A stretch of 64,000 nt of DNA from Torymus aiolomorphi (Eukaryota > Arthropoda > Insecta > Hymenoptera > Torymidae): contig CM070875.1 of NCBI GenBank assembly GCA_036365515.1, positions 104,698,628 through 104,762,627 of the forward strand, written 5' to 3'. Under the pieces are notes generated by a model. The model saw only the letters and a list, made by a program, of their open reading frames with translations. It was not told where the DNA came from and searched no databases. The position numbers and the translations under genes were made by a program. Every line of letters starts with the position of its first letter. Positions within the stretch are counted from its first letter, which is position 1. Shown here one piece after another: positions 12,671-22,441 of this stretch.

Positions 12671-13870
12671 CTTGTAATTGATTCTCCGTGAATATATTTG
12701 TATTTACAGACTTTTCGCTGGGAACGTTCTCAGCGAATACGATGTTGAAGTCGTCGTCGTCGTCGTCGTTTTCTTTTACCGCGTGTATGCTGCTGTCTTC
12801 GTCGTCTCCGTAGGTTACTCTGAGAGAAAAGAAAAGTTATGGTTACCGGACTGTTTGGTACAGGGAACCGAATTAGTTCGGATTGGCATATTTAGTAGTA
12901 GCCACCGGACAAAGTTCAGTAACGCTTACCATCTTGTTTATAGTATTATTAATGATTAATGTGCTAATATTCGGTTATTATTTCAGAATTCATCTATAAT
13001 GTTTATGCTAATTGTTGAAACTAATTAACAAAATTACTCTAAAGTATGATAAGTGTAAACCTTTTAGAGATAAACAAAGATAAAACGTATAACTTTATGT
13101 TATTAAAATTTTAAGAGGTTATGTTTACTATAGTCAAACCGGAGTAGTTCGGTAGTGGCTACCGAAATCTCCGGTACAGCGTACCAAATGTTGTCCAGAT
13201 GACGTAACTTTGTTCTGTTCGGTACTCTCAACTTTTCTTTTCTCTCAGTGTACATATAGTCCACCTGGTTCACCAAAGCGAAAAGTCTTTCTGCATTCGT
13301 TACGATACTTTCAAAGAGCTGCATAAAATCTTTCGCTTTCTATGGCATAATTTACTTTACGCAACTGTTCTGGAAATATACTGTACATCCATTTTCTTAT
13401 TATGTTTGCTTTGAGAAGCGCACAAAAGTCTTTCTTATTTTCTATATGTTCTTCGATATGGCTTGCAGACACTAAGGAATTCGGAAACAGTTCTTCTAAT
13501 TTACTAAACGATGTCGACCTCCACTCTTCGAGATCTATAATGCAACGTCCAAGCACGTTCTCGAGATATCTTCGTTTTTTATCCCCGCGCACGTAGATAT
13601 TTCTCGCCTTCTTGATAACTTTGTAAAGGTATGGCGTAAGCGTCGCAATTATACGTCACCTTCGAACCACTATATTCCGTGTACGTGAACTGTGCAATAG
13701 CTGTTTGTCGTCTTTATGTCTGGTGGCAAATGCAAAAAATTACAAGGTGGACCTACTATCCAATGACCGACTATGAGCTCTTGCAATGCCATCACAGCCA
13801 CTTCCTTTGGCAAAAAATTTCTGTTAACGTCGCGAAAACTTGTATGTCGACAACGAAATCCATAATTTAA
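12600..13870 (-). pseudogene. Polinton-associated unknown protein, split by a MITE
   Basis: Pieces on the minus strand: 13870-13670 (FLPKEVAVMALQ, LPPDIK), 13592-13311 (NVLGRCIIDLEEW, IRKWMYSIFPEQLRKV), 13324-13255, then after an inserted MITE an acidic segment (about 12815-12600) with a run of seven Asp encoded by a GAC/GTC trinucleotide repeat. The FLPKEVAVVAL-type start is familiar from uncharacterised proteins encoded next to Polinton-like capsid genes in insects. Function unknown. Several frameshifts. Confidence 0.55.
12816..13254. mobile_element. MITE-like insertion in the Polinton gene
   Basis: CTGAGAGAAAAGAAAAGTT at 12820 is mirrored by AACTTTTCTTTTCTCTCAG ending at 13252. The matching continues more weakly (TACCGGA / CCGGTA). 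The 435-bp interior has no ORF. It separates two coding pieces of the same gene, which supports insertion. The TSD is unclear (GTxAC on both sides). Confidence 0.55.
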
Positions 13871-14005
13871 GGAGTGAGCGAGAGAGAGTGTAGCGCTATG
13901 TAAAAGAGCAAATGGCAACTGATCCTCACGCGTAGGTGTTTCATTTCTGATATACGCTTATCCCCACTACTCTTGTGCCTCTTTCTTCTTCTTATATTTA
14001 CGCGC

Positions 14006-15243
14006 TAAAGTCCGATAGGATTTGCCGGTTCGAATCGACTTCCAGCACGTTATCGTACTCTGCGTAAATTATGTCATTTATGGTACTAGTGAGAGCGCCC
14101 TCGAATCGCACTTCACGCGCACGCTGCCCGACCGCACGAGCTTCCAGTGCGTAGCACAATGAGCTGATAAATCTGGTGTTAAATCAAAAGCCGTCAGAAA
14201 ATTTCCTCTCGCGTAATTGTGACGATTGATGCCGTTGCCTTCGTTGAGAAAATGTATTCCTCTACACGAAAACAGGGTATGGCAAGCATCTATGTAGAAA
14301 CCGCTGTTGCCGGTAAAGCGAGGCTGTAACGGTTTACCTGGAATTTGCACTCCGTTGACGTACAAAGAAAGATAATTTATCGAAAATTGTTGAAAACTGA
14401 ACGGGTTGAATTTACGAATTTCATTAAACGCTTTGTTGTCGATGAAACCTATAATTATTCTTTTAGGCAGCTGCCCGAGGATGACGTTGTCGAGAGTGTC
14501 CCCGAGAATTCCAGTGTGAAACGTGAAAGACTTCACTTCGACACATGTAATCGGATACTTGGCTGTAGCTTTAGCTAAGGCATTGGCGTGCCCAAGTAAA
14601 ACACCAGGACTTATCTTTACTCTGCGTATGATGAGATTGGCTTCTTTGATTTTGACACGGAATTTACCATCATCCGACATGTTCATCAAGCAAAGTGCAG
14701 CTTCGTACGAGGCGTACACTCACCTCCACTTCGTTGATAAGCAATTTATCTTGATTAAATACGTCGCAATGCAAGTGATCAATCATATCGACGGTTTTCC
14801 CTCCAAGTATGTAATGTTGACGATATAGGGCTCCTTTATTTGCGGTAACATTTTCTATTGGAATATTCATAACAGCTTCGAAATTGTCAAACGCCCATCA
14901 TCATACCAAAGTGCTGCAGTTAATTGTGATTCTTTAGCAGCCAGAGAAAAACTCTACAACGATTCAATATAAGCTCTATAGGGGTAGGCGTTGTTGATTA
15001 AATAACGAATGAAGAAAATTGTTAACTGGCGCTACTTCGACGTTTTTCGCTTCGCCTTCTATTGGTTCAATCTTTACTTGAATGTAAAGCATCGTGTACA
15101 CAAGGTCTATGTAATGTTTACTACCACTTGGCACCACAAACTCTATGGGAGCATCTCCTTCATCGCTGAACGATGATACGGGCTTGTAGTGTAAGAAACT
15201 GCTACTCTCTATGGAAGTTTAAGTCGCCGGTAGAGAAAAAATA
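14006..15243 (-). pseudogene. Polinton major capsid protein (F54H12.2-like)
   Basis: The N-terminal piece (about 15243-14990) carries HYKPVSSFSDEGDAPIEFV and VNNFLHSLFNQ; a middle piece follows (14870-14700, FNQDKLLINEV); the main piece is 14719-14078 (KISPGVLLGHANALAKATA, AKYPITCVEVKS, AFDLTPDLS); and the end lies near 14006 (IIYAEYDNVLEV). The order and motifs are those of the arthropod F54H12.2-like family, which belongs with Polinton/adintovirus capsid proteins and is predicted to have a double jelly-roll fold. A segment is missing after LFNQ, there is an early in-frame stop, and frameshifts lie near 14990, 14710 and 14080. Structural role inferred from the family. Confidence 0.75.
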
Positions 15244-15249
15244 TCTAAC

Positions 15250-15702
15250 TCACTGGACAACCATTCTGTTGAGTGTGAATGTAAGAACGCCATTTTTTCT
15301 ATTTCCAGCCGAAAATGTCGTTAATACTTCTAAAAGTGGGCTTCTTCCTCTTCTTGTTAACTCTGCCGTCTTTTCTTGCAGTTTTTCGTCCCTTCTTCTT
15401 CTTCTTCCATTTTTGTCGGTGATGCGAACTGAACCGCTTGTCTTCCTCAACTGACGTTTTCGTCTGTGAGCAGGCGTCTTATAACCCAAGCATTTCATCA
15501 CCTCACATATTTTTTCGGCTGCCTTTTTCTTCAACTTTTTTCTAGATTCTTTGGCTCTGACCATCACTGCTTCTTTCAAATTGACATCGTTATTCGCCAT
15601 GTCATCGAAAATATTTAACCCCGCTCGTATGGTTTGTTTCCTACAGCTTTCACTCCATTGGAGATGTAATTCAGCATTTCTCAAAATAAGCCGCCTAACC
15701 AT
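15250..15702 (-). CDS. Basic Lys/Arg-rich Polinton protein
   Basis: 150 codons, very basic, with KKLKKKAAEKICEV, YKTPAHRRKRQLRK and a GRRRRR stretch. It lies between the two capsid-type genes, ending just before the major capsid candidate. Position and charge suggest a DNA-condensing core protein or a minor capsid component, but I recognise no domain. The ORF is open throughout. Last residues may extend by frameshift into the capsid start region. Confidence 0.5.
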   Translation of the reverse strand: MVRRLILRNAELHLQWSESCRKQTIRAGLNIFDDMANNDVNLKEAVMVRAKESRKKLKKKAAEKICEVMKCLGYKTPAHRRKRQLRKTSGSVRITDKNGRRRRRDEKLQEKTAELTRRGRSPLLEVLTTFSAGNRKNGVLTFTLNRMVVQ

Positions 15703-15818
15703 GATCCCACTCCTCGCTCTCTTTGATAAGTAGAGCCAGCGAAAACTCTCCTAACCCCACCTCCGAATTGCTTGTCGTCGTAGCATTGAATGTAGTAACT
15801 TATATTGACTATAATTTA

Positions 15819-16619
15819 TTAGCGGTTGCGCTTGAAATGTATCGTAACCGTCAACGTACCATACTCGAATGATATAGGTTGGCCATGCTGATCTCTTATA
15901 TCTATGACTATATTGTAGAAATTGTGATAAAGTAAAGGAATGTAATGTATCGGAGCAAAAGGCTGCACATAGCTACAACCAAATTTGTAATTTGGATCTG
16001 TGACTGAAACTATAAGTAGAAGAGATGCTTGAGTATCCCCGACTGTGTATGGTTTACAAATGTCCATGTAAACGTACATTTGTACTTGAATAGCGCGAGA
16101 CAGTGAAGCAGGTCTAACACCCTCAAGCAGGTCTTTGGTGCCCTCGTTGACGGTCGTGAACATTCCTTTGGTCACGAAATTTTCAATACCAAAAATACGA
16201 CAAATTTTATCATTGAATTCCGTTACGTGAAACTCTTCACAATGGCATGTCCGCTTTATGGCGTAATACCCTAAGCGGCTTTTCATCGGTTCCAGTACTT
16301 GATGCTGATATACGTCGTTCGATCTATTTATCTCATCAGCTAGCTGTTTTATAGTTTTATAAATGCCGTCGGGAAAATAGTAAACGTCTTCTCTTACTAC
16401 CTTACCCCTGTCGTAGGAACAAAGCTAATAAGAAGCTTCAGTATTTTGTAAGTGGTTTATAATACAAGACATGTAAATTTCAGCTAGACCTACGAGCCAT
16501 TCATCTTGCAGCCTAATTCCGCGCTGTAAATGCGTGGAAGCAAGTTGTTGTATTGTCGCTAAAATACATCATACTGGCGCTACTCAGTAACACCATGTAA
16601 AATTCATCTTGGCTCTCCA
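15819..16619 (-). pseudogene. Polinton minor capsid/penton candidate
   Basis: The start is near 16619 (EFYMVLLSSASMMYFSDNTT), followed by a stop-ridden stretch and an intact ORF 16286-15819 ending in PISFEYGTLTVTIHFKRNR. The ending and the VGDTQASLL plus HYIPLLYHNF blocks recur in a family encoded next to the F54H12.2-like capsid in insects. In Polintons the gene beside the major capsid encodes a single jelly-roll penton protein, which fits size (about 267 codons) and place. Assignment as penton is inference. Frameshifts and stops occur between 16580 and 16430. Confidence 0.6.
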
Positions 16620-16720
16620 TTTTTTTTTCAGATACTATGGAGATCGCTGGTCTTTATCCAAGAGGTGAATTTGTCAGGGTATCGTAACCACTTGATTAGT
16701 AGTTGCTTATTTGCCCCTCA

Positions 16721-17616
16721 TCAGTGCGTACGAATTATGCACTCCACTTTAAATGTTTGATGGTTTGTGATGCGTTCTCGACCAATCAATACAAGTTCTT
16801 CCGTGTAAAAGAATCCGTCGATAATTTTACCGTTTACCTTTTTACCTTGATAAAAGTATAATTGCGTATATAATTTTTTATACGACATCGAGATACCTTT
16901 TTGTATTTTTGTGCGAGAAATAGCGTCACACACGTTCTCGTATTGTTCTGTTGAGTATCTCGACTACAGCCGCTTTGATATCGGGATTTCGCGCTACTCT
17001 AAATTGTAGATCATATTTTTTTAGAAGGCTTTGGAAAGCTGAGCCGCTAAATTCTTTGCCACGGTCGGATTGTGAACACATCGGTATTTGCGAGCTCGCT
17101 CTGTCTAGAATTTTTTCGAACGCGCCGGCGCGATGTTTTATCGCGCAATGGTTCGACCCACGCATACTTACTGAGCACATCCACAACAACGAGAATATAG
17201 CAGAAGCCGTCCTTGTAGTCTTTTATCGAGGTTAACTGTAGTAAATCACACTCCCACAGGTCGTCCACGTTCGTAATGTTGTAGGGCCGTCTCGTAAATT
17301 TTCGTTTTATAGGATGATGAAGCGTGTAACTGTCTTGGTTACTAAGCCATGCATATATTTTAGGCTTCTCATTGCATTTACCTCTCTTTTTATTAACGCG
17401 TACGAGATTTTTTGCACCCGCGTATCCTGTCTCGTCCGAGAGATCGTAATACTGTTTCTCGTACGTCATGTCTCTGCGCCCACGCGTTTCTGCACGTGAA
17501 CACGTGTGAATGTGTGTGTTTGTGTGTGTGTGCGTGCGTGCGTACCTGCGTGTTTTATATGTTGAATCGTAACCAGTTTTTTTACTTTGTTCAGCCTTTC
17601 TTCTCCTTGTAAGCAC
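16721..17616 (-). pseudogene. Polinton integrase (DDE, retrovirus-like)
   Basis: 17616-17047 includes KQYYDLSDETGYAGAKNLVR, WECDLLQLTSIKDYKDGF (first Asp) and SKYAWVEPLRDKTS. After a frameshift near 17120, SQSDRGKEFSG supplies the second Asp, and VVEILNRTIRERV near 16945 the catalytic Glu. The last piece (16933-16721) is the C-terminal region. Polinton integrases insert the element with 6-bp target duplications. The N-terminal part contains a (CA)n microsatellite read as Thr-His repeats. Several frameshifts make it inactive. Confidence 0.8.
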
Positions 17617-17652
17617 GGGAGAGGGTTCTGCTTTCGCGTCTTACTTATTCAG

Positions 17653-18282
17653 TCATTGTTTGCGCGTACTCAAAGGCGCTGTGAGTACTCTGCCAATTTT
17701 TAAAACTTTGCTGTTGCCTATTAATTTCGTCGGAGTATCGGAAGTTTTAACAAATTTAGAAAACTCCATGCGTCCAATTGGTACGTCTTCGCCGTTATTT
17801 TTTTCCATTATAACCACATTGTTCAGTAATTCTATAATATTTGAACGCTCTACCGTGCGGCCATCTATACTCACTGTTCTGGCATTGTTCCACTTGAGAC
17901 CTTCGGGTGTTACTGTTTTCCAATGACACAATAATAGCCGAACCTTGCGCGGATATGCCTTGGGTACACCATCGATAATGGCTTCTTCAGTGAGTGGTGC
18001 TAGTGCCTCGTCAATTTCGTCGATTTCTCGCTGTGCATCGCTGCCGCTGCTGTGCTCGTTTTCAAGGAAGAAAAGATAACGTCGCAAAACTTGTAAGTAA
18101 TTTTGACATTTTTCGTAAACGTCCTTCACCTTTCTCGAGTGAAGAATATCGAACATATCGGCGTCTAATCTGGTCAAATTGTCACAGTGTGAGAGTGCGC
18201 CCAAAAGTGCCAACTGTTTTTTAGGAATACGTTTAGTAAAAGGCAAACAGCGTCTAGAATTCATCTTTGTTGCTCCTGCCAT
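17653..18282 (-). CDS. Polinton-associated unknown protein
   Basis: 209 codons, open. Features: PFTKRIPKKQLALLGAL, an acidic middle (EHSSGSDAQREIDEIDEAL), and WNNARTVSIDGRTVERSNI followed by IELLNNVV. It precedes the integrase by 36 bp on the same strand. Similar proteins with a WNERGE...SNIIDLINDVLR block accompany F54H12-type elements in insects; their role is not known. No transmembrane segment or catalytic motif is seen. Confidence 0.5.
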   Translation of the reverse strand: MAGATKMNSRRCLPFTKRIPKKQLALLGALSHCDNLTRLDADMFDILHSRKVKDVYEKCQNYLQVLRRYLFFLENEHSSGSDAQREIDEIDEALAPLTEEAIIDGVPKAYPRKVRLLLCHWKTVTPEGLKWNNARTVSIDGRTVERSNIIELLNNVVIMEKNNGEDVPIGRMEFSKFVKTSDTPTKLIGNSKVLKIGRVLTAPLSTRKQ

Positions 18283-18373
18283 CGTTATCTCTCAACTGTG
18301 TCGAGGGCTCGCGCGTCTAAAGTATCTATTTCCTTTTTTGCTTCATCTCCCTCCTTCTTTAAATATAATTAAA

Positions 18374-19027
18374 CTATCGAATCATTGAATTTATTAGCAC
18401 ATAAGCGTAGTGCGTTTTGTCATCGGGAAATAGGCAAAAGCGAAATCTAAATTCATCGAGACGGTCTTGCGGTAAATCGAGAAAAAGATATGTATGTGGG
18501 ATTCGCGTGGCGTCGAGGTAGGCCTCTTGCAGAAATTTGGGATCTTCCGGATACACTTGATGCACCAAGTGCTGTAGTTGAGCGCGATCACGCGGGGTTT
18601 TATAGAGTACGATGTATTTTGTATTAAGGCTTATATCGTGCTATGATTTTCCTTTATGAAAAATAATTTGCGTTATGAATATAACGCTAATATTTTTGTG
18701 ATAAATGCCCTTCGTGAATAAATCTAATATAACATCGCATGAGGATTCACGCATCAAATCATCGAGTATTAACAACTTTTTTTATCGCAATCGTTAGAGT
18801 AATCACTTGCTTGAGGCAGACCTTCCCGAAATTCGATACGCGGTGCGTCACCATCACCGGGTCTCAGCTTCGCCCGGTAGGCTTCTTGCCACTTGGCGTA
18901 ATAAAAAAGTGTGCGATCGAAGCGTCCGTTACAGATTGTCGGTAAATTTTTTAAAGAACAGAGTTTTGCCGCATCCGATAGATCCGCACACGCAACACGT
19001 AAATGGATGTTTCCAACGCGTATCCAT
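18374..19027 (-). pseudogene. Polinton genome-packaging ATPase (FtsK/HerA type)
   Basis: From the ATG at 19027: KHPFTCCVCGSIGCGKTLFF contains a Walker A (GSIGCGKT, about 18963-18986). A stop follows near 18940. Walker B LILDDLM lies at about 18752-18775 and the sensor-type ISVIFITQ near 18690. The C-terminal part 18568-18374 reads HQVYPEDPKFLQEAYLDAT. All the family landmarks are in order, so this is the virion DNA-packaging motor ATPase. It has at least two frame breaks and one stop, hence non-functional. Confidence 0.8.
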
Positions 19028-19033
19028 TTTCGA

Positions 19034-19464
19034 GACTGACAACTAAACCCAATTTGCTCGTGCTTTTATCATAACATTTTTTTCGCATGGAAACAAAAAA
19101 ACCAACTGTCTCACCGGCGACCCTCGGCGCGCGTTAGCCACGCGGCGGCGCGGCGCGGTGCGCACCCTCTCAGCTTATAAGAGTGCGCTTTTTATCAGCT
19201 TATACACGAGCGCTCTATAAGCGTATAGATGCGCTCGAGGCCGCGCGGCGTACGCCCTCTCAGCTTTTAAACGCACGAGCACGCGCGTGCGTGAATTAGA
19301 TGATATTCCCCCGCATTAAAAGCGTATACTTTGCGCGTGCGTATCAGCTGATGCAGCACGCGCGGGAAATTTTTTATTCTTAGTTCTAAAATGAGGATGG
19401 AGGGGAGAAAAATAAAAAATAAAGAACAAATAAAAAAATCATACTTTTATTGTTAAGAAAATGT
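19034..19464. other. Non-coding GC-rich stretch between PolB and ATPase
   Basis: No ORF. CAGCTTATAAGAGTGCGC, CAGCTTATACACGAGCGC and CAGCTTTTAAACGCACGAG recur at about 19172, 19197 and 19260. These repeated CAGCTTxTA blocks with TATAA cores could be promoters for the flanking Polinton genes, but this is only suggestive. Confidence 0.3.
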
Positions 19465-19905
19465 TTAACGCTTATAGCCAAAAGGCAATGACAATTCTTT
19501 ACTAAGATAGCGCCGTTTATTCAAGACAATACAATAAATTTTAAATTCGTCTCGCGTGATGATATCGTAATCTGGCAGTCGTTTTATAGCTGTAAAGTGT
19601 AATTTGATATTAGTTGCACCGCCGTCGAAAAAAGATTCAATCATGCGGTTGATACTGTGAAAATTTATTTTTAAGGTATTAGCATAATTGAATCTTATTC
19701 CTTTAATTTTACAACATTCAAATGTTTCTCCTGTAGAAGGATCGATCGCTCTGTAAGCGTAAAATTTAGGCCCGCCGGCTAAGAATGTTTCAGTATGTAC
19801 ATATTGACCGAAACTTTTTAGCTCGTCGGTCATATCGCCCAATAGCGAACGAAGACGCGGTCTATATTCTTCATCTTTCGTTACAAACGAATATGCAGGA
19901 GGCAA
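19465..19905 (-). pseudogene. C-terminal fragment of protein-primed DNA polymerase B
   Basis: 146 codons. LLGDMTDELKSFGQYVHTETFLAGGPKFYAYRA contains the xGGPKxYAY block characteristic of the last third of Polinton PolB, followed by CKIKGIRFNYANTLKINF. A full Polinton PolB is around 1000 residues or more, so most (exonuclease, palm catalytic motifs) is missing. Upstream of about 19920 the similarity stops, marking the break of the element. Confidence 0.75.
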
Positions 19906-19920
19906 TGTCGCAAGAAAGAA

Positions 19921-20350
19921 GTGATTAATAAGTTAGTTACCTTCCTTATCTATTATCTTTCGCCCTAAATAGTCATCAGATTCACTGATTAAATTAAGAT
20001 ATATCGTCGGGCGTTTCCTTCAATTGATAAACAATATTGTCTGCTTCGGCTAAAAATAATACATATGGGGGGATTTGGGAAATAAAATTGAGAAAGATTA
20101 GTAGCAGTTAGGGTCTGCTAAGGATCGTCATTCCAGTGGCGCAAATGGTAGCGTAGCTGCCCGGTATACAGAAGGTTGTTGGTTCGATCCCGACCTGGGC
20201 CGTTACTTTTTTTGTTCTCATTTTTTATCTTATACGTTTACCTTCCCTTTCCATACCTTTAAAAATTCTTGACTGCACTTTAATTATTATAATATTGTGC
20301 ATAATTCTTGACAGCTATTTATTGTTTCAAACAGCTTCTAAAAATTTAAA
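19921..20350. other. Spacer between Polinton and CR1 fragments
   Basis: AT-rich, no ORF. Contains only the tRNA-like sequence described separately. Confidence 0.6.
20130..20202 (+). pseudogene. tRNA-like sequence, degenerate
   Basis: TGGCGCAAATGGTAGCG resembles a D arm with an A-box-like sequence, and GGTTCGATCCC is a good B-box with a 5-bp T stem. The 3' acceptor CTGGGCC pairs with only five of seven 5' bases. Alignment with insect tRNA-Trp puts GGT at the anticodon place with C at position 33 instead of T. A T run (20207-20213) follows, as in Pol III terminators. Probably a pseudo-tRNA or tRNA-derived SINE head. Confidence 0.6.
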
Positions 20351-20357
20351 GATGTAT

Positions 20358-21893
20358 TTAAACACAAATTAGGTTATAAGCACTTCCTCTTATTCCGTAA
20401 TTGTATAGTTTATAAAGTAAAATTTGATGGTTTACCGTGTCAAAAGCTTTGATGAGGTCCAGGAAAGTTATGGCAATGGGAGTGCTCTTGTCTAATTTAT
20501 CGCATATAGTATTAGATATTAGAGACAGAGCATCTTTTGTACTTTTAATTTTCCTGAAACCATATTGATTTTTGGCAAGTATTTCGCACCTGTTTATGGA
20601 ATTTGCTATTCTATTGTGATTGATTTTTTCTAATATTTTTGCTAGGTTTGAGATAAGTGAAATGGGTCTGTAGTTAGTGGCGATATTTTTTTCTTTTGAT
20701 TTATGGATAGGTATAACTTCTGCAGTTTTCAATGCATCTGGACAGATGGCCTTTTCTATACAAAGGTTGACTATGTACACTAGGGGTTCTGCTACATGTT
20801 CAACCAGAGTTTTCAAAGTTTTGCCATTGATATTATCAATACTACCATTTTTGTTTTCCATTCGGCAGATGATTTTTGAAATTTCCTGGTGGTTGGTTCG
20901 CTCGAAGAATATACATTTGATGTTTATTGTAGGGAGTTTAATTTCCTCATTTGACGGTAGTCTTATTTCATCACTTAGCTTTTTGCTAATTGAGCTGAAA
21001 AATTTGTTCAAGTGCTCAGCAATTTTTACCGGGTCAGATATTTTCTTATTGCTATCAGTTAAATAGTTAATGTTATTATTCCTTTTACGATTTTTTCCAA
21101 TTTTTTTATTTATCACATTCCACATCCTCTTGGGACTATTCACGCTGGATTCTATTTGTTTTTTATCATACAATTCCTTCGCTTTATTTATAATATTATT
21201 TAGGATATTGGTAAAATTCTTATATTCTTCTCTTTTCCTATTATTATAAGGATCTTTTTTCCATAATTTATACAGTTTTTCTTTGTTAGTACACGATTTC
21301 ATAATTGCTTTTGTTATCCAATTATTCCTAGATCTCATCTTTCTAGTTTTGTTATTTTTTATTTTATAATGAGCTTTGCATAGACACATTTTTATTTTAT
21401 CGATAAGGTTATTTAAAGCTACATTTGAATCATTTATTAGTGACAATTCACTCCAGTTTATTGAATCCGCAGCTGTCTTGAGTTTATTGTAATTTATATG
21501 TTTTATAGTATCTATATTTTTAGTAGTTCTTATCTTATTTATTGACATAAAAAGTGGAAAATGGTCAGTAAGTGGTATACGAAGTGTAAAAGTTCTATAA
21601 GCTATTTTATCTAATTTAATAAAAATATTGTCTATGCAAGTTCCTGAAATGCCTGTTTTATCTGATGGTCTGGTAATATTACAAAAGCCTGGGCAAGAGC
21701 CATGCTTCAAGAGTATATGTAAAAATTCTTGATTAAGTTTATCTTGATTTGAAATGTCAAAGTTAAAATAACCCATAATTAGATTATTTTTAAACTTGCT
21801 GTTATGCTCTATTAATTTTTTGAGGTTTAAGAGGAATTCCGTTTTTGTTATATCATGTGATCTATATAGTGCAGATAATAATATTTCTCTATT
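20358..21893 (-). pseudogene. CR1-type ORF2: endonuclease end and RT first half
   Basis: The minus frame begins in the endonuclease (LLSALYRSHDI, then MGYFNFDIS where active copies have GDFNxD, and ITDHFPLF-type end LTDHFPLF). Linker, then RT: NYRPISLISNLAKILEKI, NQYGFRKIKSTKDALSL, TFLDLIKAFDTVNHQILL (first catalytic Asp; S of LSKAFD is I here), and YNYGIRG. It then ends at a stop near 20358 before the F/YADD box. 472 codons of the block 21776-20358 are open. The style (FLDLxKAFDTVNH, YGIRG) places it in the CR1/Daphne/L2 group. Confidence 0.8.
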
Positions 21894-21898
21894 GTTTT

Positions 21899-22118
21899 TG
21901 TTGGATAATTTTGGGGATAAGAATAAGTTGAGTTAATATTAATAGTATGTTTATTAGCTACTAGGATTATGTTACATTGGTAAGCACGCGTCTGACTCAC
22001 ATGGCTTTCTCGTGACGACTAGCTTTGCATGCGCTGTCGGCGCTCTCGGTAATCTCACACACACACTCTCATGCATGTAGCTATGTTCAGGAGCGTAACA
22101 TTTAAATATATTCCAACA
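21899..22118 (-). repeat. 3' LTR of Copia-3
   Basis: 220 bp, matching 36211-36430. Contains an (AC)n run near 22055 and an Inr/TATA-poor U3. Preceded on the minus strand by the polypurine tract AAGAAGGCG. Confidence 0.92.
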
Positions 22119-22181
22119 CGCCTTCTTAAATCTACAATTCTGAACTTTTTACAATATTTTTATCTTAGTTATACTTTTGTC

Positions 22182-22441
22182 TTATACAATCAATTTTAAT
22201 GCGTTTCTAATTGTCACAAATTTTGTCTTGTCAAGACTCTTTGTCAACATATCTGCTAAATTCAAACTTGTATCAATTTTTACAATGTCTATTATTCCGT
22301 TCTCGTAGTTTTCATTTATGTAATGTAATGGTATTGCACTTCAATGTGCTTTGAGTTCTTAGTAAAATTTCCATACTTTGCAATTGCAACTGCACCTGAA
22401 TTATCTTCATACAATTTTATAGGTTTTTCAAATTTTACATC
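22182..22441 (-). pseudogene. Copia-3 RNase H, C-terminal piece
   Basis: KFEKPIKLYEDNSGAVAIA, NFTKNSKHIEVQYHY and LNLADMLTKSL are the end of Copia RNase H; the stop is at 22182-22184. The preceding residues of the domain are at 31227 and above. The break between them is the TSD-flanked insertion. Small frameshifts lie near 22330. Confidence 0.85.

Larger units (their letters stand above)
12131..19920 (-). mobile_element. Degraded Polinton/Maverick element
   Basis: Read on the minus strand from 19.9 to 12.1 kb: PolB C-terminus, FtsK/HerA-type packaging ATPase, unknown gene, DDE integrase, minor capsid candidate, basic protein, major capsid candidate, unknown gene with acidic tail, adenain-type protease. 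This gene set defines Polintons (self-synthesising, virus-like DNA transposons, about 15-20 kb). Only the C-terminal part of PolB remains and no long terminal inverted repeats were found, so at least one end is lost. Most genes carry frameshifts or stops. Confidence 0.85.

Noticed and set aside
20130..20202. Functional tRNA gene
   Set aside because: Acceptor mispairs at the first two positions and position 33 is C, so a pseudo-tRNA or SINE head is more likely.
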